Numbered from the stretch's first letter, positions 1 to 7,844 are shown. The stretch is DNA of 64,000 bases from an uncultured Allobosea sp. (GCF_945957345.1 NZ_CAMFKW010000031.1:1-64000); one strand, 5' to 3'. Notes: generated from the letters alone by a model not told the origin. Made by a program: numbers and translations.

Positions 1-1245
1 GCGCCGGCACAAACGCAGGCGCTCCACTGGATGGTTTTCTCACCGCCGTGCACAGAGATTGATGGGAAGCCAAGAGCTTACATTATTGACGCGCTTCGAC
101 ACCCGGCAGAAGTGAAGCTTTTAAGAAAATTATATCAAGATGCTTTCTTTTTGGTGGGTGTCGTTTGCGATCCAGATGTAAGGGAAGCTAGGTTAATCAA
201 CGAGCTTTACGAATTTTCGGAAAGAGGTCAGACAGCCACAAAAGACGCTGTAGTCTCTTTCATGGAGAGGGACGCTGATGCACCCGAGAAACACGGGCAG
301 CACGTTCTTGACACATTTCATGAGGCTGATTTTTTCGTAGATAATTCTGAGAACTCTTCTGGAGGAGCTCAGAATACACATATGAACGAATCTTTGAGGA
401 GGTTTGTGGATTTAATTATATCTGATCGTGTTATTCGTCCCAGCGTTTCTGAGACTGCAATGTATCACGCACATGCGGCAAAACTTCAGAGCGCCTGTCT
501 TTCTCGTCAAGTCGGCGCTGCACTTATTGACGATGGTGGCAATATTATCGCCGCCGGAACAAATGAGGTCCCTAAAGCTGGGGGTGGGGTCTATGGCGAA
601 GTTGACGATCTGTCCGGCGATGATGAGCGGTGTGTGTTTAGGGCAAGCAAATATTGCAGTAACAATAGAGAGCAAAATGATATTATAACCGATCTTTTTG
701 ATAAGTTTCCATCCATGCTGGATGGGAAGACGAGGGAAGACGCATTCGCTGCGGTTCGAAGCACTAAAATCGGTGGTCTCATCGAGTTTAGTCGAGCGGT
801 TCACGCTGAGATGGATGCTATTATATCTGCTGGGCGTATTGGGGTTTCGACTGTAGGTTCTCGGCTCTATGTTAGTACGTTTCCGTGCCATTATTGTGCG
901 CGACACATAGTAACGGCTGGTGTTTTTGAGGTTCATTATATCGAGCCATATCCTAAAAGCCGCGCGTTGGCCCTTCATTCAGATTCCATAACTGTTGATC
1001 GTAAGGAGTATGAGGATATAAATCAGAAGTCTAACGAGAAAAAAATTGGAAAAAGGAAGGTTTTATTTACTCCATTTGTTGGAGTTTCGCCCCGAATGTA
1101 TGCGGTAATGTTTCTGAAGGATCGCGATTATAAAAATAAACTTACGGGAGAATATTTCCTTGGCAAGCCGGACTGGGGTGGTCAGGCCGAGGTTTTTCAG
1201 GTACACTACTCAGAGTTGGAAGAACAATTGGCGGCGGTCGAGTAA
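1..1245 (+). CDS. Anti-phage dCTP/dCMP deaminase (AvcD/DCD type), 5' end outside window
   Basis: The frame is open to base 1 and the residues before the first ATG (31) read on without a break, so the start lies upstream and the N-terminal P-loop part of the family is missing from view. Counted from ATG 31, residues 1-110 match the end of the nucleotide-kinase-like half (IIDALRHPAEVKLL). Residues 140-310 are a zinc cytidine/deoxycytidylate deaminase domain with HAE at 258-260 and PCHYC at 285-289 (Cys286 and Cys289). An insert with extra cysteines (201, 209) may bind a second zinc. Proteins with this architecture defend against phage by deaminating dCTP/dCMP and draining the pool during infection; that role is known for the family and inferred here. 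The gene is much more AT-rich than the rest of the window, a sign of transfer. It overlaps the next ORF by one base. Confidence 0.85.
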   Translation, partial: APAQTQALHWMVFSPPCTEIDGKPRAYIIDALRHPAEVKLLRKLYQDAFFLVGVVCDPDVREARLINELYEFSERGQTATKDAVVSFMERDADAPEKHGQHVLDTFHEADFFVDNSENSSGGAQNTHMNESLRRFVDLIISDRVIRPSVSETAMYHAHAAKLQSACLSRQVGAALIDDGGNIIAAGTNEVPKAGGGVYGEVDDLSGDDERCVFRASKYCSNNREQNDIITDLFDKFPSMLDGKTREDAFAAVRSTKIGGLIEFSRAVHAEMDAIISAGRIGVSTVGSRLYVSTFPCHYCARHIVTAGVFEVHYIEPYPKSRALALHSDSITVDRKEYEDINQKSNEKKIGKRKVLFTPFVGVSPRMYAVMFLKDRDYKNKLTGEYFLGKPDWGGQAEVFQVHYSELEEQLAAVE

Positions 1246-1757
1246 TGGGGCGAGAATCTATTGGTATAGTAGATTTTTCTACTACATTTAACGACCGAGA
1301 TCTTGATTCTGCTGAAGCTTTGCCTCAGCAGCTTTCGTTGTTCGACTGCTTTCCGCAGAAGGTTGTGACTTTTATGTCGATGCATGAAATGCATGGATCG
1401 ACTTTTTTTCGTGTTCTCGACCAGGCTGATCGACCAATTATTATCGATATTCGTGGTTATCCTTTTTTTGATATGGGCGGTGTGAGGCGAGATATAGTAT
1501 CGTCTTATTTTGCCAGAAATAATTATCCGTATAAACATGCTCCGATTAGCATGATTAGAGGAAATGATAGTAGGGATAGGTGGAATATGAGAAGTAAGGT
1601 TGTAGATATATTTAAGGATATGGATAGATTTTTTGATATCGAAAGTAAATTTGCTTTGATGCTGGTTGATAATTTTGAAGATGCGCTCATGATGATCAGT
1701 TATGCAAAAAGTATAGACTCAATTTCTAGGGATTATCGATTTTCTGTTGTGCGTTAA
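1245..1757 (+). CDS. Unknown protein coupled to the deaminase; DUF488-like fold suspected
   Basis: A 170-residue ORF whose ATG shares a base with the TAA of the deaminase gene (TAATG), so the two are almost certainly translationally coupled. I do not recognise the protein with confidence. By eye, residues 39-100 follow the opening of the DUF488/rhodanese-like fold: a strand (VVTFMSM), a helix (FFRVLDQ), a strand with IIIDIRGYP, a helix and then YPYKHAPIS, where DUF488 proteins have L-D-V-R-x-x-P and later Y-x-H. The second half is rich in hydrophobic residues and Asp, with no signal peptide or membrane segment. Codon use is AT-rich like the deaminase and unlike everything downstream, so both probably arrived together. 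Its role as an accessory or regulator of the defence enzyme is inferred from context only. Confidence 0.7.
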   Translation: MGRESIGIVDFSTTFNDRDLDSAEALPQQLSLFDCFPQKVVTFMSMHEMHGSTFFRVLDQADRPIIIDIRGYPFFDMGGVRRDIVSSYFARNNYPYKHAPISMIRGNDSRDRWNMRSKVVDIFKDMDRFFDIESKFALMLVDNFEDALMMISYAKSIDSISRDYRFSVVR

Positions 1758-1896
1758 TTTCTCTGATCTAGAGAAGGGTAAGGATTTCCACGACCGCCCC
1801 TTCCGCTCTAGCTTACGCCTTGCGCGATTTCGATCGCTTCCTGCTCGATGCGCGGTGAAGATCGGAGCGGTTCGGGAGCCTTTGGCTGGTCTGCCC
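1758..1896. other. Islet/backbone junction, no gene seen
   Basis: About 140 bases between the AT-rich defence genes and the GC-rich backbone. Composition changes sharply around 1790. No tRNA, integrase or clear direct repeat is visible here. On the minus strand a short open stretch ends in a TAG at about 1808 (R-I-E-Q-E-A-I-E-I-A-Q-G), which could be the tail of a disrupted gene, but it is too short to call. Confidence 0.4.
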
Positions 1897-2394
1897 TCAA
1901 CCCCCGTCGAAAGCCGCGTGGTAGCGCACCGTGCCGGCCGGTAGCGCTGCGCCGAAACCGAGGCGCATGAAGTACTCCTGCGGCACGCCCTCCAGCACCA
2001 GCGCGGGATCGTTGGCGAAGCCGAAGCGGCCGTAATAGGCGGGGTTGCCGAGCAGGACGCAGCCGGCGGCGCCCATTTCGCGCAGGCGCCGCAGGCCCTC
2101 GCGGATCAGGCCCGAGCCGATGCCGCCGCGCTGCCGGCCCGGCTTCACCGAGACCGGCCCGAGCCCGAACCAATCGCATTCCGCCCCGTCGATCGTCACC
2201 GGCGAGAAGGCGACATGGCCGACGATCTCTCCATCTTCGACGGCGACGAGCGAGAGCGTCAGTGCTCCGGCCGCGCGCAGGCCGTCGACGATCGCCGCTT
2301 CGGTACCGCTGCTATGCGGCGCCGTCGCGAAAGCCTCCGTGGTCAAGGCGCGGATTGCATCGGTATCGGCGGGCTGTTCGGGTCGGATCGACAT
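1897..2394 (-). CDS. GNAT family N-acetyltransferase
   Basis: 165 residues starting MSIRPEQPADTDA. The ORF track extends upstream to 2544, but that extension is a translated palindromic repeat. ATG 2394 has a good AGAGGAG ribosome site just upstream and gives the usual N-terminus of the family. The protein looks like the YhbS-like group: an acyl-CoA pyrophosphate loop region around VKPGRQRGGIGSGLI (Q/R-x-x-G-x-G/A form), followed by LLGNPAYYGRFGF, a stretch typical of these small acetyltransferases. It should move an acetyl group from acetyl-CoA to an amine; the substrate cannot be told. It lies convergent with the upstream defence pair and is not obviously in an operon. Confidence 0.85.
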   Translation of the reverse strand: MSIRPEQPADTDAIRALTTEAFATAPHSSGTEAAIVDGLRAAGALTLSLVAVEDGEIVGHVAFSPVTIDGAECDWFGLGPVSVKPGRQRGGIGSGLIREGLRRLREMGAAGCVLLGNPAYYGRFGFANDPALVLEGVPQEYFMRLGFGAALPAGTVRYHAAFDGG

Positions 2395-2458
2395 GCTGTC
2401 TCCTCTGGCGACGTTATGCCATGCCGATGTCCCGGCGGGGAGCTGCATGGGATCTGCC

Positions 2459-2551
2459 GTCATGCTCGGGCTTGTCCCGAGCATCCACGTCTGGATACGC
2501 CTTGGATGCGCGAAGACGTGGATGGTCGCCACAAGGGCGACCATGACGGGC
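2459..2551. repeat. Palindromic intergenic repeat, family A, copy 1
   Basis: An imperfect hairpin of about 93 bases. It opens with GTCATGCTCGGGCTTGTCC, carries CGTCTGG in the first arm and GAAGACGTGGATG in the second, and closes with GCCACAAGGGCGACCATGAC. Three more copies with the same arms occur in the window (16404, 27655, 37250). It is a REP/BIME-like element, not coding. Confidence 0.8.
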
Positions 2552-3061
2552 AGCGCTCCCTCAGCGAAAACTTATCCCCGCCTCTTCAACCACGCCTATC
2601 CTGGGCTCACCTCACCCCGAGGGGCGGCCATCCGGAGGCATGCTGCATGGCGGGGTGGGGGCGGCGCCCTGCGGCCGGGTTTGCACCCCGGACTCGGGAG
2701 GCTGCGGGAACCGCCCTGGGGGTACTATGGCCCCTGCGCGAGGAGCCTCGCTAGGAGAGGCGGCGCGGCGGTGGCAAGGCGGCAGGCTCGCGACGACCCG
2801 TTGAGGGAAGCTGGCGCGTCCTGTCCGTCCGCGATCGACGCTCCGCCCAACGGAAGCGCGGCCCGCAGCTTTCAAGAACGCCGACAAGCGGAGCGCCACG
2901 GGGCGTGCGGATGGTGGCTCAATCCATCCGCGCCGCATCCTGGCTCAACGGAAGCGGCCGATACCCCGCGCCTCGCGGCGCTCCGCTGCCCCTCGTCATC
3001 CACCAACGCCCGCGCGCGAGCCGGGCGGTCGAACACCCATGAGCTTTCACGCAGGCGCGCG
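2552..3061. other. GC-rich non-coding stretch, possibly a structured or repeated element
   Basis: About 510 bases without a convincing gene. Long ORFs cross it in several frames (for example 2045-3409 plus and 2612-2938 minus), but their translations are low-complexity Arg/Pro/Ala sequence typical of GC-rich non-coding DNA. The middle part (about 2620-2900) is very rich in G runs and short inverted repeats. No rRNA, tRNA or RNase P signature was recognised. It may be an intergenic repeat or an RNA gene; nothing in the sequence settles this. Confidence 0.4.
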
Positions 3062-3076
3062 ATGCAGGAGCGGATC

Positions 3077-3409
3077 ATGGCGAGGCTGAACTGGCAGACG
3101 CCGGAGCAGGCGCAGTGGCAGGCGGATTACGAGGCCCGGCGGGCCCGGCAATATCGCAGCCTGGTGGACCGGCTGGAGATCTGGGCGTTCTGCCCGCGCA
3201 AGGGCTGCCAGCGGCAGAACAGCTGCGGCAACGAGCGGCCGTCGCTCTGTCTGAGCGCCTTCTTCGTGACGATGCCCGAAGATCTCAAGCAATATGTCCG
3301 GCTCGTGATCACCGCCCGGAGCGCCGGCGCGAGCCCCGCCGACGCCGATCGGATCGCCTGCGAGCGCATGATCGCTGTCGACGGCTGCACGCCCTTCGAC
3401 GGGCTCTGA
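3077..3409 (+). CDS. Hypothetical small Cys-rich protein
   Basis: 110 residues starting MARLNWQTPEQAQW; AGGAG lies about 8 bases before ATG 3077, which is why I prefer it to ATG 3062 or the far longer ORF in the track. The middle holds four cysteines in CPRKGCQRQNSCG plus PSLCL, which could bind a metal or an Fe-S cluster. A helical Arg-rich segment (ADYEARRARQYRSL) precedes it, and the C-terminus carries two more cysteines (IACERM, DGCTPF). There is no signal peptide or membrane segment. I do not recognise the family. It is a single gene, convergent with the Nudix gene and followed by a palindromic repeat. Confidence 0.6.
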   Translation: MARLNWQTPEQAQWQADYEARRARQYRSLVDRLEIWAFCPRKGCQRQNSCGNERPSLCLSAFFVTMPEDLKQYVRLVITARSAGASPADADRIACERMIAVDGCTPFDGL

Positions 3410-3441
3410 TACGCGGGCGCTGAGAGTGTTCTGGAAACCTC

Positions 3442-3569
3442 CACAGCCCTCATCCTGAGGAGCCATTTCGTCAGAAATGGCGTCTCGAAGGAGGTTCCAG
3501 GAGGCTCGGATGCCCACTGGAATATCCTTCGAGACGCCGCTATCGCGGCTCCTCAGGATGAGGGCTGTG
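3442..3569. repeat. Palindromic repeat, family B, intergenic copy
   Basis: 128 bases bounded by a perfect 22-base inverted repeat (CACAGCCCTCATCCTGAGGA at the left and its complement at the right), with an inner pair GCGTCTCGAAGGA / TCCTTCGAGACGC. It sits between two convergent genes. The same element occurs inside the coding sequence of the E2 gene (31043-31163). Confidence 0.9.
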
Positions 3570-3584
3570 TTTCCACGCGGTCGC

Positions 3585-4034
3585 TCAGGCCGCGACGGCG
3601 AGCTGCGTGTCGAGCTTGCGGATGGCGGTGCTGAGCTCGGGCTCGTCGACGAGATCGGCGGCATCGGCGAGCTTGAACCAGTGCAGGTCGCGCTGGTGCT
3701 GCTCGGCCCAGCTGTCGAGCTGCCTCTCGACCTCGAGCAGGTAGAGCTTCACCTCGCAGAGCGCGAAATGGTCGCTCATCCGCTTCCAGTAGGTGTAGCG
3801 CCCGGCCGGCTTCTCGCTGACGCGGCCGACGACGCCGGCCTCCTCATAGGCCTCGCGCGCGGCGGCGTCGCGGTCCTTGACGCCCTTCATCGGCCAGCCC
3901 TTGGGCACGATCCAGCGGCGCGTGGTGCGCGAGGTCACGAGCAGGATCTCGGTCGAGCCGTCGGCGGCCTGGCGGATCGGCATGGCGGCGATCTGCGACC
4001 GCTTCTCCCCCGGTTTCCGCTTGGCCTTCTTCAT
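3585..4034 (-). CDS. Nudix hydrolase, DIPP-like
   Basis: 149 residues from MKKAKRKPGEK; ATG 4034 has AGGAG 11 bases upstream, whereas the track start at 4115 adds an unlike, Cys-containing leader. The Nudix box reads GWPMKGVKDRDAAAREAYEEAG. The REAYEEAG part holds the metal-binding glutamates, but the first Glu of the consensus (G-x5-E) is Val. That form, with PKGWPMKG ahead of it, is typical of the diphosphoinositol-polyphosphate/diadenosine-polyphosphate branch. It should cleave a nucleoside or inositol diphosphate linkage in the cytoplasm. The substrate is not known. Confidence 0.85.
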   Translation of the reverse strand: MKKAKRKPGEKRSQIAAMPIRQAADGSTEILLVTSRTTRRWIVPKGWPMKGVKDRDAAAREAYEEAGVVGRVSEKPAGRYTYWKRMSDHFALCEVKLYLLEVERQLDSWAEQHQRDLHWFKLADAADLVDEPELSTAIRKLDTQLAVAA

Positions 4035-4154
4035 CGCCGCTGAACGCTCCTGTTCCCCTGCACATTCGTCCGGACTCGAATCACAGATGTTCGCCGGAGC
4101 GAATAAATATTGCATCGATTTGCCGAAATGGAAGAGGCGTTCCGCGGAATCGCA

Positions 4155-5366
4155 TCAGGTCTTCGTTTCGCGCATGCCTTGGTTGTGGACATCTTCCGGT
4201 TGCGCGAGCCGCAGCAGCAGCCAGCCACCGATGCCGGAGAGCAATGAGCCGGCGAGCACGCCGATCTTGGTCTGGTCCTGCAGCGCCTCCGAGGCGGGGA
4301 AGGCGAGCAGCCCGATGAACAGGCTCATGGTGAAGCCGATGCCGCAGAGCAGGGCGATGCCGTAGAACTGCGTCCAGGAGGCTTTCGCAGGGAGGTCGGC
4401 GAGCCCGGCGCGGATCGCGAGCCAGCCGAAGCCGAAGACGCCGATCTGCTTGCCGAGGAACAGCCCGAGCATGATGCCGAGCGGCACGGACTGGCCGAGC
4501 GTCGCGAGGCCTAGCCCGGCGAAGGAGACGCCGGCATTGGCGAAGCCGAAGATCGGGATGATCAGGAAGGCGACATAGGGGTGCAGGCCGTGCTCCAGCC
4601 GGTGCAGCGGCGAGGAAGCGCTGTCGGGCTTGGCGGGCGAGGGCGTGAGCGGGATTGTCAGTGCCAGAGCGACGCCGGCCAAGGTGGCATGCACGCCGGA
4701 TTTCAGCGTGAAGTACCAGAGCGCCGCGCCCAGCAGCAGATAGGGCGCAAGCCTGGCCACGCCGAGCCGATTGAGTGCGACGAGCGCGGCGAGCGTCGCG
4801 GCGGCAAGGCCGAGACACAGGCCGGAAAGCTCGGCGGTGTAGAAGATCGCGATGATGATCACCGCGCCGAGATCGTCGAGGATGGCCAGCGCCGTGAGGA
4901 AGATCTTGAGCGAGGCCGGCACGCGCGAACCCAGCAGCGAGAGCACGCCGAGCGCGAAGGCGATGTCGGTGGCGGCGGGGATCGCCCAGCCGCGCAAGGT
5001 CTCCGGCGAGCCGAGATTGAAGCCGACATAGACCAGCGCCGGCGCGATCATGCCGCCGAGCGCAGCGAAACCGGGCAGCACGCGGCGGCTCCAGCTCGAG
5101 AGCTGGCCGTCGAGCATCTCGCGCTTGATCTCGAGGCCGACGAGCAGGAAGAACACCGCCATCAGCGCGTCGTTGATCCAGTGCAGGACCGAAAGCCCGA
5201 GCACATAGCTCTTGAGAAGGCCGAAATAGAGCGGTGCCGCCGGCGAGTTGGCGACGAGGAGGGCGAGCGCCGCGACGACCATCAGGACGATGCCGCCCGC
5301 CGCTTCGCCGTGCAGGAAGTCCCGCAAGGCGGAAAGGGGTTTCGTCCGGGTCGCGGGCGCGGCCAT
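4155..5366 (-). CDS. nhaA: Na+/H+ antiporter NhaA
   Basis: 403 residues from [14 protein letters not shown]. The track begins one codon earlier at a TTG; ATG 5366 has AGGAG six bases upstream. This inner-membrane protein swaps external protons for internal Na+ or Li+ in pH and salt control. There are about 11-12 hydrophobic segments. The functional aspartates of the family are present: ATDIAFALG (Asp134) and the pair in AILDDLGAV (Asp164, Asp165), within one position of the Escherichia coli numbering. The length fits the family. It is read towards the Nudix gene and separated from it by 120 bases. Confidence 0.95.
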   Translation of the reverse strand: MAAPATRTKPLSALRDFLHGEAAGGIVLMVVAALALLVANSPAAPLYFGLLKSYVLGLSVLHWINDALMAVFFLLVGLEIKREMLDGQLSSWSRRVLPGFAALGGMIAPALVYVGFNLGSPETLRGWAIPAATDIAFALGVLSLLGSRVPASLKIFLTALAILDDLGAVIIIAIFYTAELSGLCLGLAAATLAALVALNRLGVARLAPYLLLGAALWYFTLKSGVHATLAGVALALTIPLTPSPAKPDSASSPLHRLEHGLHPYVAFLIIPIFGFANAGVSFAGLGLATLGQSVPLGIMLGLFLGKQIGVFGFGWLAIRAGLADLPAKASWTQFYGIALLCGIGFTMSLFIGLLAFPASEALQDQTKIGVLAGSLLSGIGGWLLLRLAQPEDVHNQGMRETKT

Positions 5367-5449
5367 CAAGCTCTCCTTCGTCGATCAGACGCAAAGAGAT
5401 ACGACAGGCCGCCGCCGAGGACCAAGTTTGCCGGTGACGCAGCCCGGAT

Positions 5450-5836
5450 TCAGAGCTTCTTGCCGTCCTTGTCGAACTGCTTGAGGAAGGCGGTCAGGTC
5501 CTTGATCTCCTTCTCGCCCTTGATACCGGCGAAGATCATCTTGGTGCCCGGGATCTTGGCCTTGGGGTCCTTGATGTACTCGGCGAAGGTCGCCTCGTCC
5601 CAGGTCAGGCCGGAGCCCTTGTTGGCGGCCGAGTAGCTATAGCCCTCGACGGCGCCGGAATGCCGGCCGATCAAGCCGTTGAGCTCGGGCCCGACGAGAT
5701 TGCGCGCGCCCTCGCCGATCTGGTGGCAGGCACGGCATTTGGCGAAGGAGCGCTCGCCCGCGGCGGCGTCCTGCGCCGCGGCCGGCTGCGCGAGGAGGGG
5801 AAGGAGGAGGACAAGGCCGGAGAGAATGGCTCGCAT
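5450..5836 (-). CDS. Soluble class I c-type cytochrome
   Basis: 128 residues with a Sec signal peptide (MRAILSGLVLLLPLLAQPAAAQ) and thus periplasmic. One haem site CRACH gives Cys34, Cys37 and His38. The likely axial methionine is in PGTKMIFAG (Met100), the usual class I / cytochrome c2 pattern, and the length matches that group. An in-frame GTG at 5842 is an alternative start; neither has a strong ribosome site. It probably shuttles electrons between periplasmic dehydrogenases or the bc1 complex and an oxidase. It follows the alpha/beta hydrolase gene on the same strand after 90 bases. Confidence 0.9.
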   Translation of the reverse strand: MRAILSGLVLLLPLLAQPAAAQDAAAGERSFAKCRACHQIGEGARNLVGPELNGLIGRHSGAVEGYSYSAANKGSGLTWDEATFAEYIKDPKAKIPGTKMIFAGIKGEKEIKDLTAFLKQFDKDGKKL

Positions 5837-5926
5837 GATCACGTCTTTCGACTTGGAGGCATTCTCAGCTTAGCGTCGAGTCGCATGGCGATGGCATGAG
5901 CCATTTCGCCGCGCCGGCGAGCTCTT

Positions 5927-6742
5927 TCAGAGTTCGCCGATCCATTCCGCCACGGTCGCGGTGAAGGCGTCCGGCCGCGAGATCGGGAAGAGATGTCCGC
6001 CGGTTTCCATGATCGCGCGGCGGCAGCCGGGCAGGGCGGCGGCGAGCGCCTCCTGGTGGTAGACGGGTACGACCATGTCGTCGCGCGTACCGAGGATCAG
6101 CACCGGCATCATCAGCGAGTCGATATCGGCCGTGCCATCGAAGGCGAGCAGGGCGTCGAGGCGCTCGCGGGCGATCGTCCGGGCATGCTCGCTCACCGGC
6201 GCGGCCTCGATCGCGGCGTCGTAGATGTGCCAGTTGGCTTCGATCCAGCGCGGCTGGTAGCCGCTGAGCACCGAGGTCGCGGCATAGGCATGGGGGTCGC
6301 AGCCGAGGATGGCGCGCCGCGCACCGAAGACGGCGTTGAGATAGCGGCCGGATTTCAGCCAACTCGCGCTCAGGATCAGGCCGTCGAGCCGGCCGGGCGC
6401 GAGTTTGGCGATCGCCTGCGCGATACAGCCGCCGGTCGAGTGGCCGAGCACGACAGCCCGTGAGACGCCGGCCGCGTCGAGCACCGCGAGGCTGTCCTGC
6501 GCCAGCGTTTCGATGGTGCAGGGCGCTTCGCCGCGCGTGCTGGCGCCGATGCCGCGCTGGTCGAAGCGGATGACCTCGAAGGAGCGCGAGAGCGTCGCGG
6601 CGATGTCGCTCCAGAAGGCGGCGCTGCCGCTCAGCCCGCTGACGAGCAGCAGCGGCTGGCCGTGCCCTTCCTTGAAGGCGTGCAGCGTGGCGCCGTCCGG
6701 CGTCTCGATCTTGAAATCGACGATGTCAGTAGTAGCCGTCAT
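5927..6742 (-). CDS. Alpha/beta-fold hydrolase
   Basis: 271 residues with the full alpha/beta hydrolase layout: oxyanion-loop region LLLVSGLSGS, FDQRGIGAST, nucleophile elbow GHSTGG (Ser102), acid in LGTRDDMVVP (about Asp222) and histidine in ETGGHLFP (about His249). The form resembles enol-lactonases (PcaD) and aminoacrylate hydrolase (RutD), small cytoplasmic ester or amide hydrolases. It sits next to the GntR regulator and the importer/amidohydrolase operon, which suggests a late step in the same catabolism; that link is inference. No signal peptide is present. Confidence 0.85.
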   Translation of the reverse strand: MTATTDIVDFKIETPDGATLHAFKEGHGQPLLLVSGLSGSAAFWSDIAATLSRSFEVIRFDQRGIGASTRGEAPCTIETLAQDSLAVLDAAGVSRAVVLGHSTGGCIAQAIAKLAPGRLDGLILSASWLKSGRYLNAVFGARRAILGCDPHAYAATSVLSGYQPRWIEANWHIYDAAIEAAPVSEHARTIARERLDALLAFDGTADIDSLMMPVLILGTRDDMVVPVYHQEALAAALPGCRRAIMETGGHLFPISRPDAFTATVAEWIGEL

Positions 6743-7043
6743 GCATCACCTTGCGGATGGAGATGCCGAATGCCGTGCTGCCGGCGCGTGATCCCGCACA
6801 TGGCCCCATCCTCCCTTACATTGGGTCGCCCACCCGATCGTTCGGTCTTGATGTGGCCGATCTGATTGCTTCGTGGCAGGATGGCGCATCGGCACCGCCC
6901 TCGCCATGGTCTGAGCGCAGGGGGAGCAATGTTCTTGACGCAGATCAAATAGACCAAAGACTAATTGGCCTGCGTCTGGTGCATGTCTTTGCGTGCCGTT
7001 TGGCTGGCCGTCCCGCTATCGTCTTGTGCGGTCACGCAGGTTG
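6743..7043. other. Intergenic region, 301 bases, no gene
   Basis: This lies between the start of the hydrolase gene and the stop of the GntR gene. ORFs in the track here (6739-6957 minus, 6751-7077 plus) have no recognisable protein. The only structured sequence seen is an FNR/FixK-like box at 6935-6948 in a locally AT-rich stretch. Confidence 0.5.
6935..6948. promoter_or_regulatory. Possible FNR/FixK-type box (anaerobox)
   Basis: TTGACGCAGATCAA matches the TTGA-N6-TCAA pattern bound by FNR/FixK/FnrN regulators, with ATCAA as one perfect half. It lies about 190 bases upstream of the alpha/beta hydrolase start and upstream of the cytochrome c gene on the same strand. A chance match of this short motif cannot be excluded. 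Confidence 0.45.
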
Positions 7044-7751
7044 TCAGGACGGGTTGAGGCCTTCGCTGAGGGCATAAGGCGCGAGCACGTCGCGGATGTC
7101 GCGTTCCACGCGCGGGGTCAGCAGCGCGCGGGTGACCACGGCCCGCAGATGGTGGTCCATGAGGTCGGCGGCGCGGGCGGCGTCGCCGGCACGCAGCGCG
7201 TCGATCAGCTGGCGATGTTCGGAGACGGCGCATTCGCTCGAATGCGGGCGTCCATAGATCGCCAGGATCAGCGAGCAGCGCGAGGAAGCCTCCTGCACAT
7301 AGCGCAGCAGCAGCGCATTGCCGGTCATCTTGGCGAGCTTGATGTGGAATTCGCCGGACAGGCGGATCGATTCCGGCCCGTCCTGCTCATGCGCCTTCTC
7401 CTCCTGGCGGACATGGGCTTCCAGCTCCGTGAGCTGGGCGGAGGTGATGCGCCCGGCCAGGCTTTCGGCGACGAGCCGCTCGAGGCCGCGTCGGACCTCG
7501 AACACGTCGCGCGCCTCTTCCAGTGTCGGATAGGCCACCGAAGCACCGCGATTGGGCTTGAGCTCGACGAGGCCCTCGACGGCCAGTCGTCCGAAGGCTT
7601 CGCGGACCAGGGTGCGACTGACGCCGAGTTGTTCGCCGATCGAATCCTCGGGCAGCTTCATGCCCGGCTTCAGGGCCTGTTCGATGATGGCGCGTCGCAG
7701 CGCCCGATAGACGGATTCGGCGCGCAGAACCGGGGCTCGCTTCTCACCCAT
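7044..7751 (-). CDS. GntR family regulator (FadR/FCD subfamily)
   Basis: 235 residues from MGEKRAPVLRAE, chosen because GAGGGAAAG lies just upstream; the track start is a GTG at 7802. Residues 10-75 form the winged helix-turn-helix (VYRALRRAIIEQALKPG, then VSRTLVREAFGRLAVEG). The rest is the all-helical FCD effector domain with the expected metal-site histidines (EFHIKLAKMTGN, SEHRQLIDALRAGD, MDHHLRAV). Such regulators are usually ligand-released repressors of a neighbouring catabolic operon. Here the importer/amidohydrolase operon starts divergently 245 bases away, with strong palindromes between the two. Confidence 0.92.
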   Translation of the reverse strand: MGEKRAPVLRAESVYRALRRAIIEQALKPGMKLPEDSIGEQLGVSRTLVREAFGRLAVEGLVELKPNRGASVAYPTLEEARDVFEVRRGLERLVAESLAGRITSAQLTELEAHVRQEEKAHEQDGPESIRLSGEFHIKLAKMTGNALLLRYVQEASSRCSLILAIYGRPHSSECAVSEHRQLIDALRAGDAARAADLMDHHLRAVVTRALLTPRVERDIRDVLAPYALSEGLNPS

Positions 7752-7844
7752 CGTGGCTTTCCCTCGTGCAGGGACGGTGTTGTCCGGAGGTGTCAATGTC
7801 ACGATAGCGGTCTCCGCGCCAGTTTCCCCTTGTGTTCAATAATC

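Noticed and set aside
412-978. 188-residue minus ORF inside the deaminase gene
   Set aside because: The plus strand carries clear deaminase motifs across the same bases; the minus frame has none.
1808-1860. Minus-strand C-terminal-like tail ending in TAG next to the islet
   Set aside because: It reads like the end of a protein, but fewer than 20 residues cannot support a pseudogene call; mentioned only as a junction clue.
2552-3061. RNase P RNA, tmRNA or another known ncRNA in the GC-rich gap
   Set aside because: None of the conserved core sequences I know for these RNAs is present.
2045-3409. 454-residue plus-strand ORF
   Set aside because: Only the last 110 residues look like a protein with its own ribosome site; the rest is antisense to the GNAT gene and then GC-rich low-complexity sequence.
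4081-5394. 437-residue minus ORF over nhaA
   Set aside because: Shadow frame of nhaA; composed mostly of Arg, Ala and Pro without any motif.
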